NCBI RefSeq assembly: GCF_048544455.1
Contig: NC_133538.1
Span: 5,114,658-5,178,657, forward strand
Source of the DNA: Silene latifolia
Lineage: Eukaryota; Streptophyta; Magnoliopsida; Caryophyllales; Caryophyllaceae
Length of the DNA stretch: 64,000 nt
Direction: 5' to 3'
Shown here: positions 1 to 11,510 of the stretch, in pieces
How the letters are laid out: each line of letters begins with the position of its first letter
Position numbering within the stretch: position 1 is the first letter of the stretch
The notes under the pieces: model-generated
Told to the model about the DNA's origin: nothing
Seen by the model: only the letters and a program-made list of their open reading frames with translations
Database searches by the model: none
Made by a program: the position numbers and the translations under genes

Positions 1-89
1 TCAACTGCTGGTATTTCTTCATTCTCGTTTTCCTGTCCTTGGTTTCCTGCATTACTATTACTACCATTTCTTCGTCTCCTCGACGCCAT
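1..89 (-). CDS. N-terminus of a second CACTA-encoded protein (partial)
   Basis: An ATG at 89-87 opens a frame that runs off the window edge: MASRRRRNGSNSNAGNQGQE and onward, 29 codons visible. An Arg-rich start followed by a low-complexity N/G/E stretch is visible; no domain can be named. The position, about 330 bp downstream of the transposase stop and on the same strand, is where CACTA elements usually carry their second (TNPA/Ptta-like) gene. That function is inferred from position only. Confidence 0.4.
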   Translation of the reverse strand, partial: MASRRRRNGSNSNAGNQGQENENEEIPAV

Positions 90-414
90 AGAAATCAACT
101 AAATTCTTCAACATTGTTAGAAATCAAATAATAGCAACCATATAAGAAATTGGCAAAGTAAGAAATTGGCAAAGTAAGAAATCAAATAATCAAATAATAG
201 CAACAAAAAAAGAAATTAGCAAAGTAAGAAGATTGAATAAAAAGTAAGATTGAATGAAAACAAAGTAAAAAAATAAGATTGAATAAAAAGTAAGATTGAA
301 TGAAAACAAACTAGATTTCATTAAATTAAGCCATACGGCATCTACAACTAATAGTACCAACAAAGTAATAAGATTGAAAGAAAGGGTACAAAATATCTAC
401 AACTAATATAAATC

Positions 415-2215
415 CTAGTCATCATCATCATCACTTAAATTAGTGTTTTCGTTGCTTTCAAAAAGTGATTCTAAAAAATCCTCATCATCATCTTCTTCTA
501 AATACTTCTTCAAAGCCTCCTCTCCTAACTCTTCCTCATCTTCCTCCTCTTGCATATCATCATTCTGTACTTGCATTTCATCTCCTTGCATTTCTTCTTG
601 TTCCTCCTCCACATTTTCATTCTCATCTTCTATTTAAATTATTGCCAATGTTGTATCACCATTATTAACATCTTCTTGAAAGATAGATTCATCAGTAGGA
701 GCATCCACTTGTGATCTTGCCTTTATTTTAAATACTGATGACCACTGATCTTAATCTCTTTTGATATTTGGATAAGGAGCATAGCAAACTTGTTCCACTT
801 GATATGCTAACACAAATGGGTCATATTTTGGAAATTTTTTGCTCCGATTAACATCCACAAGTTTATATTCCTTATGTACTTGCATTCCTCTTTCTGAGTT
901 ATCTATCCAATTACATTTGAATAAAATAACGTTGTAAGGGTTTTTCTCGCCAGTATAAGACAACTCAACAACTCCATTTAGGGTTCCATAGTAGTCAGCT
1001 CCTTCAGTCGAACTCACACACACTCCATTGTTAATTGTAGACTTTTCCAAATCTTTCCCATCTATGAAATCTCGAAATTTGTATCCATTGATGGAATAAC
1101 GCTTCCATGTTCTTACTTTTTTTGAAGGTCCATTTGCTAAGGCAACTACAACTGGATCTTTTAAATTATTTACCTAGAATTAATGATAATGAACCAATTA
1201 TTTACCAAATAATAATATAATTTAAATAAGCATTATAGAATATATATTATTTACTTACTTGACCTCTAAGCCAGTCATGGAATTTTGTTTCAAATTTGTT
1301 CCAAATATCCTCGGCCATAGAAACCTCAGGATATTCTCTGTTGATGTAATCCTCAAACAACCTATTCAAAAATGCCGAATTAAGTTTTGAATTAATTTTT
1401 GCATGTTTTACTTGAAACAACGTTTAAAATTAAAAAATTTTTCACCTACCTTTCCATACGTTTCAACTCATCAGAATCACAATTAGATAAAATATAGAGG
1501 TGTGCACGTTCATATTCGTTATCTTCCAAAAATCTTTCACGACATTTTCCAGATGTAGTGCCCTCATGATCTTGAAATAGCTCGGGCAAGGTAGAATACT
1601 TCGCCTTTTTCTGACCTATGTCAAGGTCTTTTGCCTTTGTGTCTATATGATCTTCAAAGTAAAAAGAACAAAAAATTGCTATTTCTTCAAGCAAATATGC
1701 GTTGCATAATGACCCTTGAACACGAGCTTTATTTCCAATTTTGTTTTTTTTCAAATGATTCAAGAACCTACAAAAAAATTGGTTAAGAATGAATGAAATT
1801 AAGTAATAACCTTTAAAGGCTTCGTAAAAGATATTGATATTACCTCTCAAAAGGATACATCCACCTATATTGCACAGGACCACCCACTTTCACTTCATAT
1901 GGCAAATGAATTGGCAGATGTTCCATTGAGTTAAAAAATGAAAGTGGAAGTATTTTTTTCCAATTTGCAGATTATCTCGACAATATTTTTCTCGAGACTT
2001 GTTATTTTTTCAATTTGTACTGATGAAGTGCACAAGTCTCTGAAAAATTGACTAATCTCAGTTATAGCATTCCACTCATTTTTAGGGAGAAGGTGCCTTA
2101 AAGCAACCGTGATGGCAAACGCCCATAAACACATGACAGTCATGGCTTTTCAAGCCATGTAGCTTCAACTCATTCATATCGACACATCTTCTCAAATCTG
2201 AAGCATAGCCGTCTG
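415..2215 (-). pseudogene. CACTA transposase, C-terminal half (DUF4218-DUF4216)
   Basis: Minus-strand exons recognisable as the C-terminal half of a Tnp2-type CACTA transposase. In order: a segment with PDGYASDLRRCV and LKSHDCHV (about 2215-2110); the DUF4218 core with ALRHLLPKNEWNAITEISQF and the MEHLPIHLPYEVKVGGPVQY block (2100-1844); intron 1768-1843 (GTAATA..TTGTAG); RFLNHLKKN and GNKARVQGSLCNAYLLEEIA (1767-1446), with a donor AAAG/GTAGGTG at the end of that exon; a short exon around 1361-1256; and the DUF4216 segment with LFKCNWID and DPFVLAYQVEQV (about 1170-751). The C-terminus is very acidic and ends at 415. A frameshift near 2110 and in-frame stops near 751 and 640 break the frame. 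The catalytic N-terminal half is not readable between 2220 and 3270. Family assignment is firm; activity is unlikely. Confidence 0.8.
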
Positions 2216-2256
2216 GAAACCTAAACCCATCTTTGAATCACAACCTGCAAAAAAAT

Positions 2257-2270
2257 ACAACAACAACAGC

Positions 2271-2319
<49 letters not shown>

Positions 2320-2326
2320 CAACAAC
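2257..2326. repeat. (CAA)n microsatellite
   Basis: About 70 bp of nearly perfect CAA/ACA trinucleotide repeat within a non-coding part of the CACTA element. The phrase CCTAAACCCATCTTTGAATC occurs on both sides (near 2219 and 2366), so the microsatellite sits between copies of a short direct repeat. Confidence 0.95.
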
Positions 2327-2370
2327 GCAAAAAAATACTTTCGATTGGGGTCCTTATCTCTCAACCTAAA

Positions 2371-2606
2371 CCCATCTTTGAATCTTTCATACCATTAGTA
2401 AATACCCAATTTTTTTCTTGATTGTAATGAGACAAAAATTCGGCAAGATCCTTACGCTTCTCCAAATACATTATTTAGAATGAATTCTCACTCTACATAT
2501 GTATCCGGAGAACATTAAAGAAAATGTCAACCAAATTTTGTCTCATAACAATCAAGAAAAAAATTGAGTATTTACCACGTAAATGGCATAAAAGATTCAA
2601 AGACAG
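2371..2606. repeat. Imperfect inverted repeat, ~70-bp arms
   Basis: The left arm (about 2371-2438) contains TACCCAATTTTTTTCTTGAT. The right arm (about 2533-2606) contains its complement, ATCAAGAAAAAAATTGAGTA, and the complementary match extends outward to the CTTTGAATC/GATTCAAAG ends. The loop is about 95 bp. This could be a small inserted hairpin element or an intronic inverted duplication inside the CACTA element. Confidence 0.7.
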
Positions 2607-2639
2607 TCCCAAAACGGGGACTATTCAAGAATTACACCT

Positions 2640-3260
2640 AATGTGTAATCCCTGAACGGGTACTAGGTCAAAAATATATTAACAATCACAACATAAGCAT
2701 AAGATGAATTAATATTTGTAAAAAAAATATACATGACACAAATGTACACAACTTATCAAAACAAACTTAATAATTACTAATAAACCTTATAAAACTAAGC
2801 AAAAGTAGAGTAAGCATCCTTAAATTGGTTTAAACATCATAAATTGTCTTTTAATTAACTAAATCATTTTAATAATCCTAAACTTAATTAAACTAAGCAT
2901 TATAAAATTGATTTAAACATCCTAAATTGGCTTTTAACTAAATTAAACTACCCTAATAATCCTAAATATTCTAAATTGGATATTAATTAAACTAATTTAT
3001 TTTACCAATCCTAAACTTAATTAAACTAAGTATTATAAAATTGATTTAAACATCCTAAATTGGCTTTTAACTAAATTTCACTATCCTAATAATACTAAAC
3101 ATCCTAAATTGGCTTTCAACTAAACTAAACAATCCTAATAATACTAAACATCCTAAATTGCCTTTCAAATAAACTAAACAGTCCTAATAATACTAAGAAT
3201 CTTAAACTAATCATAATTAATTAAAACAATAACCATAAACCCTAATTAATCGAAATAGTA
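2640..3260. repeat. AT-rich degenerate tandem repeats
   Basis: Phrases such as AACATCCTAAATTGGCTTTT and CCTAATAATACTAAAC recur four to six times between about 2815 and 3205, with units of roughly 50-65 bp. There is no coding signal. The stretch lies between the decayed transposase and the subterminal region of the CACTA element. Confidence 0.6.
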
Positions 3261-3589
3261 AAATAAATTAAACAAACCTTATATTAATTAAGAGATGGAG
3301 ACAAAGGAGAAGAGCGGCGGCGGCGCGGGAGCACGGCGGCGGCGGCGAGGGAGCACGACGGCAGAAAAAAAAAGGGAAAGGGGAAAGGAGAAGAAAGGGG
3401 AAAGAAGAAGAAAGGGGAAAAGGGAAAGGAGAAAGGAGAAATAGGAGGAGTGATTTGGGGAGTAGGGTGGTGGTAGGAGTGGTGGTGGTGGGATTGAGGG
3501 AGACGGAGTTTTGGGTGTTTTGGGGTAAATAATTGAAGAGTGATAATGAAGGGGGAGGAAGACGCTGCTGCCCGTATAAAGAAAGCCTG

Positions 3590-3945
3590 CAACGGACTTT
3601 CCGTCGCAAAATTAAAATAATAATATTATTTTTCCAGCGTGTTAAGAGGTGTACAGCTGGACACTTAAAAATGTCTGCGACGGAAATTCCGTCGCAGGAA
3701 AAATATTATTTTAATATAGCGACGAAATTTCCGTCGCATAATTTATTATTATTTTATAGTAGCAACGGAAATTCCGTCGCAGACCTTCCCGCCATGTCAG
3801 AAAATTTGGCGGTCTGGGAAAATAGGCTGCAACGGAAAGTCCGTCGCAAGTCCGTCGCACAGTATGAGGTCCGTCGCAGTGTCTATCGCGGGTTTAAATT
3901 TGCTACGGATTAATATTCCGTCGCAATGTGTCCGTCGCATCGAAA
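3590..3945. repeat. CACTA subterminal repeats (GCGACGGAAnTTCCGTCGC)
   Basis: At least eight copies, in both orientations, of a CCGTCGCA motif, several fused head to head as near-palindromes (for example TGCGACGGAAATTCCGTCGCA around 3677). Clusters of short inverted motifs just inside the terminus are typical of CACTA elements, where the element-encoded binding protein attaches; binding here is inferred. Confidence 0.85.
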
Positions 3946-3961
3946 CGTTTTTTTTGTAGTG
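3946..3961 (-). repeat. CACTA terminal inverted repeat (right end)
   Basis: Reverse complement reads CACTACAAAAAAAACG. The first flanking bases outside are AAACCC, in the interrupted gypsy protease frame. The partner TIR and the 3-bp target duplication cannot be checked because the left end is outside the window. Confidence 0.9.
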
Positions 3962-5518
3962 AAACCCACGATAAGACACACTAATCCCCTTAGGACCTCT
4001 CAAAGAAACCCTCTTTTGATGACAGTCTATCTTAGCCTCGTACTTAACCAACCAGTCCATACCAACTATCATCTCAAAACCCTCCAAAGGAAACTCTAAC
4101 AAGTCCACTGGTAGGTCAACCTGCCCAACTATCATAGACACCCCTCTATAAAACCGCCCACACGATACAGACTCACCCGACGGTATAAAAACTTCCTCTT
4201 TTACAGATTCATACTCACTCAAACCCAACAGTTTAGCATGACTCGATGATATAAACGACTGTGATGCTCCCGAATCAAACAAAATAAAGGTAAAAATTCC
4301 ATTAACAAGAAAAGTACCGGTGATAATGTGAGCATCATCCTCAGCTTCTTTCTTCTCCATCATAAATAGCTTACCACTGGTCTTCTGCCCACCTCCCTGG
4401 ACAGTACTAGCTGAGGTAGACGGCTTAGCAGCCGATCCCTGGTTGTTGTTCTTTGTCGCCGGTTTCCGGTTAGCCCCACCATTGTTGTTACTATGCCCAC
4501 CCCTGTTGTTCCACGACCCAGCCGGCCTGTTACTAGCATAACTCTGAGATGGACCTTGAGAGAAACTCCCCTCTGACGGTCTCTGGAAACCCCCACTTAC
4601 ATCACTGGTGCACTCATGCCTCTTGTGGCCCATACCGCCACAGTTAAAACAAGTCATACTCCAACTGCTACTACCACCACCACGGTCACGCCCGTAAGAA
4701 GCTCCAGCACTAAACCCCAAACCTGAAGAGTACACTCTTGCCTAGTTATGGCCGCCCCTCTTGTAACTAGACTGACCACCACCCTCACTCTCAGCCTTCC
4801 TCTTCTCAGAAGCTCTCTCTCGGCTCTTCTTGGTCATCTCAACTAACCTCTCAGCCCGCCCAGCCCGCTCATACACCTCCTTAACATCAGTAAGGGCTCC
4901 TATCGGTAACTTCTCCATGATCTTGGGTGTCAACCCCTTCTCAAATCTCAACGCCAAGTTCTCTTGGCTCAGCTCCATGTCCTCAGCATATCTAGATTTC
5001 TCGTTGAATATATGGTAGTACTCAGCAACGGTCATATCAGAAGTCATCTTGAAGTCATCAAACTCCTCCCTCAGCTTACTACGCACATGCCCTGGCACAA
5101 ACTCTCGCCTCATAGCTCTCTTAAACTCATGCCATGGTATAGCAGGTAACCCCTGTTTCACATACAAGTCCAAAGCACTCACCTTAACCTTGTCCCACCA
5201 TTCACCAGCTGCCTCCCTCAAGTAGAACGCAGCTTGTTCCACTCAAAGCTCCTCTGGGCAATGAACCAGATTAAGTATATTCTCCATCTCTCTATGCCAA
5301 CTATCCAGCAGAATTGGCGCCCCAGTCCCCATGTACTCCTTAGGATTGAACCTTGCTATATGTATGCTTATCTTTGAGTGATCTAGCCCCGCCTCTTTAT
5401 CTTTTCCCACTCTCTTCAAAGCCTCAGTAAGAGCATCCTGGTGCTCCAACATCTTAACAATCTCATCACTGCTCATGTTTTCTGCCCTGGCATACAACGC
5501 TATTCTCTTTGGCGGCAT
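3962..5518 (-). pseudogene. Gypsy Gag-protease polyprotein, broken
   Basis: Single minus-strand frame from ATG at 5518 (MPPKRIALYARAENM). Retrotransposon Gag domain follows, with YLREAAGEWWDKVK, FKRAMRREFVPGHVR and the ALRFEKGLTPKI region. Next is a CCHC zinc knuckle, CFNCGGMGHKRHEC (about 4655-4615). The retropepsin-like protease has FDSGASQSFIS (about 4270) and the later VGMDWL motif. Two in-frame stops interrupt it: TGA at 5243-5245 and TAG at 4742-4744. The frame stops being gypsy sequence at 3961, where the CACTA element begins. Product: capsid/nucleocapsid and maturation protease of a gypsy element, not functional in this copy. Confidence 0.85.
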
Positions 5519-5598
5519 CTTTGTAACTATATAAGAAAAGGTAAACATGAACACACATCCCACATCTCCAAAACACGAAAATGACCTGTACAACACCT

Positions 5599-5897
5599 AC
5601 TCGATCGAGTACCATGACCCACTCGATCGAGTTGCGGTCACTCGATCGAGTTGCCCACTTACTCGATCGAGTGCCTCGACTCCAGGACCTGATCAGAAAG
5701 CTCCCAAAAACATACTCGATCGAGCCAACCTCCCACTTAATAAAGTTAGCCCTACTTGATCGATTCCCTAACCTACTCGATCGAGTGCCCAAAAACAGAC
5801 TTCTGCCCAGAAACGGGAAACTTTCTAACCGATCGAGTTACCCCTACTCGATCGAGTCACTCACCTACTCGATCGAGTGCCCCCCACTCGATCGAGT
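5599..5897. repeat. Cluster of ACTCGATCGAGT palindromes in gypsy leader
   Basis: About ten copies of the 12-bp perfect palindrome ACTCGATCGAGT or close variants. Starts at 5599, 5621, 5640 and 5661 are spaced 22, 19 and 21 bp; starts at 5846, 5867 and 5886 are spaced 21 and 19 bp. The cluster lies between the Gag start and the PBS of element F. The same palindrome family occurs in the LTRs and leaders of other elements in the window. Confidence 0.9.
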
Positions 5898-6373
5898 CAT
5901 GCAGACTCGTACACTACCCGCATGTTCAAACTCACACTTTCCACTATCTATACTCTTACGCAAACGATGAACAAAACATATATATACATATCTCTTTGTA
6001 TACTCAAACAACAGTAACTTCCCTTCCATATATCTAATATGCCATGTTATAAATCAACCATCATGCCATTCATATATTCAACTAACAACATATATATTTA
6101 TATCATCATCTTCCTTCACTACACAACTCCCATCCTCCACATACATGCGTCCACCGATTCATACAACACATTACCATATAAACACACATCACATGATAAA
6201 CACATAGCAATCCCGACTCACATCCTATGGTGACCGGTTCAAAGTTGTAAGGCGAGTTTGTGACTTTAGGACGTCTACCAAGTCTTTGCATTAGCTCTTT
6301 AAACTCCTACCCGGGTTCATTTTAGTTTGACTCCCTATGTTCATTAGAATGGGTTACAGGTTTCAAGATTGTC

Positions 6374-6385
6374 GCTCTGATACCA
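6374..6385 (-). other. Primer binding site (initiator tRNA-Met), element F
   Basis: Minus-strand TGGTATCAGAGC, the standard plant retrotransposon PBS complementary to initiator Met-tRNA, three bases inside the LTR end. Confidence 0.9.
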
Positions 6386-6388
6386 CTT

Positions 6389-6568
6389 TGTGACACCCCC
6401 ATACTCCAAGTGCCTTACCAGGACCACTTACTCGATTTCCCGAGTGCCACACTTACTCGATCGAGTACCCATCAGCAGTACACTATTTTAAAATCCAAAC
6501 TTACTTACTCGACAGAGTAAGCCCCACTCGATAGAGTACCCAAAAGCATAGAAAACCGTAGTATTACA
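6389..6568 (-). repeat. 5' LTR of gypsy element F (~180 bp)
   Basis: Bounded by TG..CA: on the minus strand it starts TGTAATACTACGG and ends GGGGGTGTCACA just before the PBS. It contains ACTCGATCGAGT and variants (near 6458, 6507 and 6528). Flanking 5-mer at 6569-6573 is GGTAT. Its partner LTR is outside the window, so the exact right boundary is inferred from similarity to the LTR ends of element A. Confidence 0.65.
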
Positions 6569-7833
6569 GGTATCATAATTATCTATATTAAGTGTGTTTA
6601 GAGAAAATGTTAGATCTCTGGCCTATAGCATAAGTTTACCTTGAATATCTAAAATTAAGAGAGTGTTTTTCTCTTTATATACTTCTCGTAAAATCAAATC
6701 CATACTGAATTCCAAGAAAATTAATAGTCTGTAAACAAGAGTACAAAAATATATGTGATTCTATTACATAGGACGCATGAGGCTCCCATTAGGATCATCT
6801 TTAACAATATGCTTGTTGAATGTTCTAAGAATTCACACGTTGGTTTACATTATTGTGATGGTTTGGTAGTAGAAGTAAACTAAGTTGAAAAAAAAAGTCC
6901 AACTATGCTGAAAATCGGAACACAGAAAACTTTTGGGTTGACTTAGCTGATTGTTGTAGATCATCGATCCCTTTAACATAAAAGGTACTTTTTTGGTATT
7001 AATTATATCAGTTCTATAACATCCGAAGACACGGTTGTATTATGTAATTACCTATTTTTATTGTTGTACGTACCACTGATTTTAGTTAATTTAAAACGTT
7101 ATTCCCAAAAATGTGGTTTAATTCCATAAAATGAACACGTGATAACTGAGACTGGTTTTATAAGATTCACAAATTAGATTAACTTACAACATCTACCAAT
7201 ATTCCATTTTGTAAGCATAAGACAGTGTAAATGTTGAATGGTGTTACGCAAAACAACACGTATCTCAATTATATATGTAGCCTGTTTGGAGGATTTTTGT
7301 TAGATCTCTAAACAATACAAATTTGTTTTTGACTATCTATCATTAAGATTGGTTGTACCCTATGAACTTCATGTGAAATATATAATACGAAAATTTTGTA
7401 GATGTGAGATATTTTTGAGTGAATTAAAGGTCCAACTTTATAAAATTTGACCTCCAAAAAACAAATCAGAAGTTCTGTGTGGATTGGAGGGAGTAAAATA
7501 TTAGGATACTACTCTTAAACTCGATTATTTTTATATTATATCTATTAAAATTGTAACTCATTTTTGTTTATTTGAAATGTTATCTATTAACAAAATAAGT
7601 CTCATTATCTTACATTTTTATTCTACTCTTAATTTATAATAACAAAATGAACAAATTTCAGAAAAGAGTTTTAATTTTAAGAAAATGGCTTCAAATTACT
7701 AAATATATATGTACAATCGTTTCACTTCTTAACCAATATATATGAGTTTGACCTAATTTATAACACTATGAAGTACTTTATATTCAACTAAACCCATATG
7801 GAATACCTCATAGTTAACCATTAACAAAAAAAA
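6569..7833. other. AT-rich sequence without recognisable genes
   Basis: No coding frame, LTR or tandem array recognised. A GGAGGGAGTA motif at about 7485 resembles one end of a Stowaway-type MITE, but I cannot find its partner. Confidence 0.5.
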
Positions 7834-8355
7834 GGACTATTTCCACTTTGCTGCCCTGAGGTTTAGCCTAATTTCACTTTAGTGCCATGAGGTTCGCATA
7901 ATTCCACTGTGATACCTTGAGATTTTGACTACTTCCCACTTTAGTGACCTATACATAAAATTCTTAGTATTTTATTCTCCCTTCATTCATCATTTATCTT
8001 CCCACTTCTCTAATATATGTGGGAAGTATTTTATTAAAATGAGAAGATAGAAGATGAATGGAGGGAGTACTAAAAAAATATTTTGAACATAAAGGCATTT
8101 TTTTGCAATATTATGTTGATTATACTATTTTGTATACAAGTTAATATCCAATTTTTCACTTTATTTTACTGAAAATGTAATTAAGATAAAAGTGGACTAT
8201 TAAATGTTTTAGGTCACCAAAATGAAATTTTATTCAAAACTCAGGTTACCAAAGTGGGAAGTGTCGAAACCTCAGGACACCAAGTGGAATTATGCAAACC
8301 TCAGGGCACTAAAGTGGAATTAACCCAAACCTCAAGGACCAAAATGGAAATTTTC
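7834..8355. mobile_element. Foldback element with long inverted repeats
   Basis: The left arm (about 7838-7952) and right arm (about 8211-8351) are imperfect reverse complements. The left has ATTTCACTTTAGTGCC and GCATAATTCCACT; the right has AGTGGAATTATGC and GGCACTAAAGTGGAATT. Within each arm a phrase of the type CACTTTAGTGCCNTGAGGT repeats about every 35 bp. There is no coding capacity. The pattern fits a non-autonomous foldback element; superfamily not determined. Confidence 0.75.
7976..8069. mobile_element. Stowaway-like MITE nested in the foldback loop
   Basis: About 95 bp with complementary ends: CTCCCTTCATTCATC at the left and GATGAATGGAGGGAG at the right, plus inner complementary CTTCCCACTTCTC and GAGAAGATAGAAG. 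CTCCCTCC termini and small size fit Stowaway (Tc1/mariner) MITEs. Confidence 0.7.
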
Positions 8356-8693
8356 AAAAAAAAAAAACTATGAAAAGCTACTGTAAAAACTATTGCAGGT
8401 TTAAATATACAATCAGTACATGACAAATTAATAAGTCTAATAACAAGTCATACACAAACCGCGGTAAATAATTAAGTGAATAAAAACACATAGATGAATT
8501 GGAATTTAGAAAGTAAAAATTGATGTAACCGGCCTAACCCCATAATTTTGTATATTCGGCAGTTCAATACATTTTTAACGTCTATTATGAATTTGATATA
8601 AATTTGAAACCAGTTTGAAGAAAAAATTCGGTGATATAATAGTATATTATATATAGTTCTCATAATTATTCTAAAAAAATATTTATCATAGTG

Positions 8694-11189
8694 TGGACGT
8701 AGCCACCTGCACGCCCCAGCCGATCTGTAGGACATACAACGGTCTTTTGAAAGCCACGCTCGGCGGCATAAAAATAAATGCTTTCGACCGGATCGTTTTA
8801 GATCGGTCGGTTTCGTCTCGGCAAGGGTCTCGAAATGATTAGAGATGTTCGGAGTCACCACCAAGCATTTGTGGGATGCTTGGAACCCGTTCGAATCCAC
8901 TTTATACCTCGGTCAAACGAAGCACAAAGTAGTGTTTGACATAAGTACTAAAGAAAAGGAATCGTCCCTCTTTAGCATCCTATCTCTATAATGACTCTCG
9001 TACGCCCTGGATAAGGTCGTCCACTATCCAAAGTTTCTGAGTAAGAGGTGAAGGTACGTATTGGGAAGCCCTTTAATCAGACACCCAATCCCGCCCGCGG
9101 TAGCGGCCTCTACTGATCGATCTTGGTTGGTTGAATGCAAAAGTTGAAATGGTTTAAATGCATGAATGCGCATCCAATAATTTAAACCTAACATGTGAGA
9201 GCTTTCTAAGTCGGTTGATTTAATCCAAGTATCAAGATAAGATGTCGAGTTGGATTTATGGTTGATTTGCATGCAAGACGGAGATTAAACATCCATTTAC
9301 CAAATTAGGTTTATGGTGCATAACGTGATCCATTTGTCTTAATAAGACGTTTTGCGAATACGGTTTTTGAATGAGCAAGTTAGTCGTCTGATCCGTCCTA
9401 TATCCGGGTTAATCGGAGTTAGGATCGTGCTAGACTAATGTTGGAAAGGGAACAGACCCTACACCAGGCAACCAGATGAAGCGCGAGCCTGTTGGCGATA
9501 TAAGGGGGTCTCCCCGTGGTTTGAATATAGGAAAAGAAATGGCCTGTTTAGGTGCGGGTTAGTCAACGGTATAAGACGCATTCTGACCATTGAAAAAACG
9601 TATGTAAAACATATTGAAAATGGGTATTTGGACCCGTTTTGGTTTGAAAGGACCGTTTAGGTCGTATTTGTGTTGATTTGAGGAACGAGACTTGAATAAT
9701 CATTATTGTTTTGATGATATTCGATGTCGGGTTCGACTTTATAAACTTGACATGAATATTTTTGAAAATAATTATGAACTAAATGTTTTAAATTCATTTG
9801 AATATAATTAGTCGATACTCATCATCATACTGGGGTTAAAATCCGACATGGTATGTAGAACCAAGGATGACTTTGTGTTGGTGACTAATACATTTATTTT
9901 GAAAATGTAAAGAAATGATGAAAGGCTTTAAATACCTTCCAAAATGTAAAGAAATGAAATAAAAGGTTTTAAAATACCTCTTAAATATAATTAACCAAAT
10001 ATTATCACCGAAACACGGATTTAACCGTCATGGTATTAAGAACCAAGGGTGAAAAATGTTTTATGGTTAAAACTTGTAAAAGAAAATAAAATGGGTTGAA
10101 AATACTTGAAATGGTAAAAATCGATTACAAATATGAAAATGAAAAATAGAGGAAAAGAAGAGACCAAACTCGGATTGGACTTAAGGCTGGGCAGGCTGCT
10201 TTAGGCGCGAGCCTGTGTGCTACATAAGTAGCCTCTACCTCAACCAAAAAGTCCGGTTTTGGCTCATTCTTCCCATGTTTTGGACCATGTTATGCATGAT
10301 TTAGCATGTTATAGTCATAAAACATGTAAAGACATGATAAAAGAAAGATTTTTACACCCTCATACTTACATGCTTGTTTCATGGCGAGAAACCGACGTAA
10401 GTGTATCAACTCGTTTGGTCGGAAAAGACTCGGTTTAAAGCCGTTTTAGTAAGTATAAAGAGTGTTTTATTAAGTTTAGTGATGGTGTATTGGTCTAAAT
10501 GGTCGGTCAAGTGATTTAATGCACGATGACGGTACCAAACAATGTGTAAGGCTTGTATTTACGATCGGTAGGTCGTAAATACGCGTAAGATTGTGACTTA
10601 GGAAGTCGAGTCGAGAATCTTAAGGCAGAAAAGAGGGGGCGGACACTCGCGTAAGTTCTCAAATGGGGGCATTTGAAGGGTATTTATTAGGAAAATGAGT
10701 GCTTGTGTGAGTTTTGAGCGACGTGGCCACCTGGGCTGCTCAAAGAGGCGCGAGAAATGTAGCACGTCTTCGAGTTGTCTTGTCGCTTTCACACAAATGC
10801 AATCATGATTTGTTCTATCCTAGGATTTGTATGCATATGTTTGGTACTTGACCATATATGAATCCGGGAAATCTTAACATGGAAACATTTGAATGGTTTG
10901 TTTTTTGTGTTTGACTCGGTTTGACTCGTTGTTGGAGTTGGGATTTGAATTTTTGAGTCGGTTTTTGGTCCGATGTCGGTTTTGACTCTAGTTAGTGTCA
11001 TTGTGACCCCGTCGTCATGCATTAAACACTCCAGGTACTTTTGAAAAGTTTTATTTTCCAAATCGTTTTAAGTTTTCCGACGTAAAGTTGTACACGAACT
11101 GTCGATCAAACGCCGCAATTCCAAAGCATGTTGTAGTCCGATAATCATCGGGTGTTTGTCGGAGTCTCAGCAGATACTGGGTATCTACA
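8694..11189 (-). repeat. 3' LTR of element E (~2.5 kb)
   Basis: On the minus strand it begins TGTAGATACCCAGTATCTGC right after the polypurine tract and ends GGCTACGTCCA. Its first ~1 kb (plus coordinates 8694-9715) is repeated at 55846-56860 with about 3-4% difference judged by eye plus short indels. The rest has no partner because the other LTR is truncated. Confidence 0.8.
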
Positions 11190-11202
11190 GAGCCCCCACT
11201 TT
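11190..11202 (-). other. Polypurine tract of element E
   Basis: Minus-strand AAAGTGGGGGCTC immediately upstream of the LTR start TGTAGATACC. It is the expected plus-strand primer site and fixes the element's orientation. Confidence 0.85.
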
Positions 11203-11510
11203 GAATGAGGCTTGGACAGCGCGAAAGTCAAAGTAGAGCCCCCAAGTCAATCGAAGATTACAACCTGGAGACCCAAGCGACGTCAAGGCGGCTCGAAAGG
11301 ATTCGGGCCAAGGACCTGCAGTCGGGAAAGGCGACGCCAAGGCGAATCGAGGGTAGAAGCCAAGGACCTGTCGTCGGGAATAGTTTAGAGTCCGTCGTCT
11401 GTCCGTGCGGGTCGTTTAAAGTCCGTTAAACTACGTACAAAGGCTCGCCAACCATAAGAAGGAGTCATACCTGAGGCATCTTCGGATATGTCCTTGCGTG
11501 TTTGCGGACA
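11203..11510. other. Spacer between PPT and tandem array
   Basis: Element E 3' untranslated sequence. The phrase CCAAGGACCTG appears twice (11309 and 11360), suggesting a short duplicated unit. No gene recognised. Confidence 0.5.

Larger units (their letters stand above)
1..3961 (-). mobile_element. CACTA (En/Spm) DNA transposon, incomplete at window start
   Basis: The right terminus, read on the minus strand, begins CACTACAAAAAAAACG at 3961, the signature CACTA terminal inverted repeat. Subterminal repeats of a TGCGACGG motif follow (3590-3945). Transposase exons with DUF4218- and DUF4216-type sequence run leftward, followed by the start of a second gene. The left terminus lies outside the window. 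The element interrupts the Gag-protease frame of a gypsy retrotransposon exactly at 3961/3962, so it inserted after that element. The transposase has stops and a frameshift, so this copy is probably defective. Confidence 0.88.
3962..6568 (-). mobile_element. Ty3/gypsy element F, truncated by CACTA insertion
   Basis: Read on the minus strand: a short LTR (6389-6568), an initiator-Met PBS (6374-6385), a leader rich in TCGATCGA palindromes, and Gag-protease starting at 5518 and cut at 3962 by the CACTA element. RT, RNase H, integrase and the 3' LTR are presumably left of the window, beyond the CACTA element. The LTR ends (TGTAATAC..TGTCACA) and the AAG spacer before the PBS match those of element A, suggesting related families. 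Confidence 0.8.

Noticed and set aside
2233-2421. Thr-rich frame
   Set aside because: Translation of the (CAA)n microsatellite.
3268-3609. Pro/Leu/Phe-rich frames on the minus strand near the CACTA end
   Set aside because: Low-complexity purine/pyrimidine-rich sequence in the 5' untranslated part of the CACTA element; no family resemblance.
8472-8900. Frame spanning the left edge of the E LTR
   Set aside because: It crosses the LTR boundary and part of it is repeated in the other LTR; no coding evidence.
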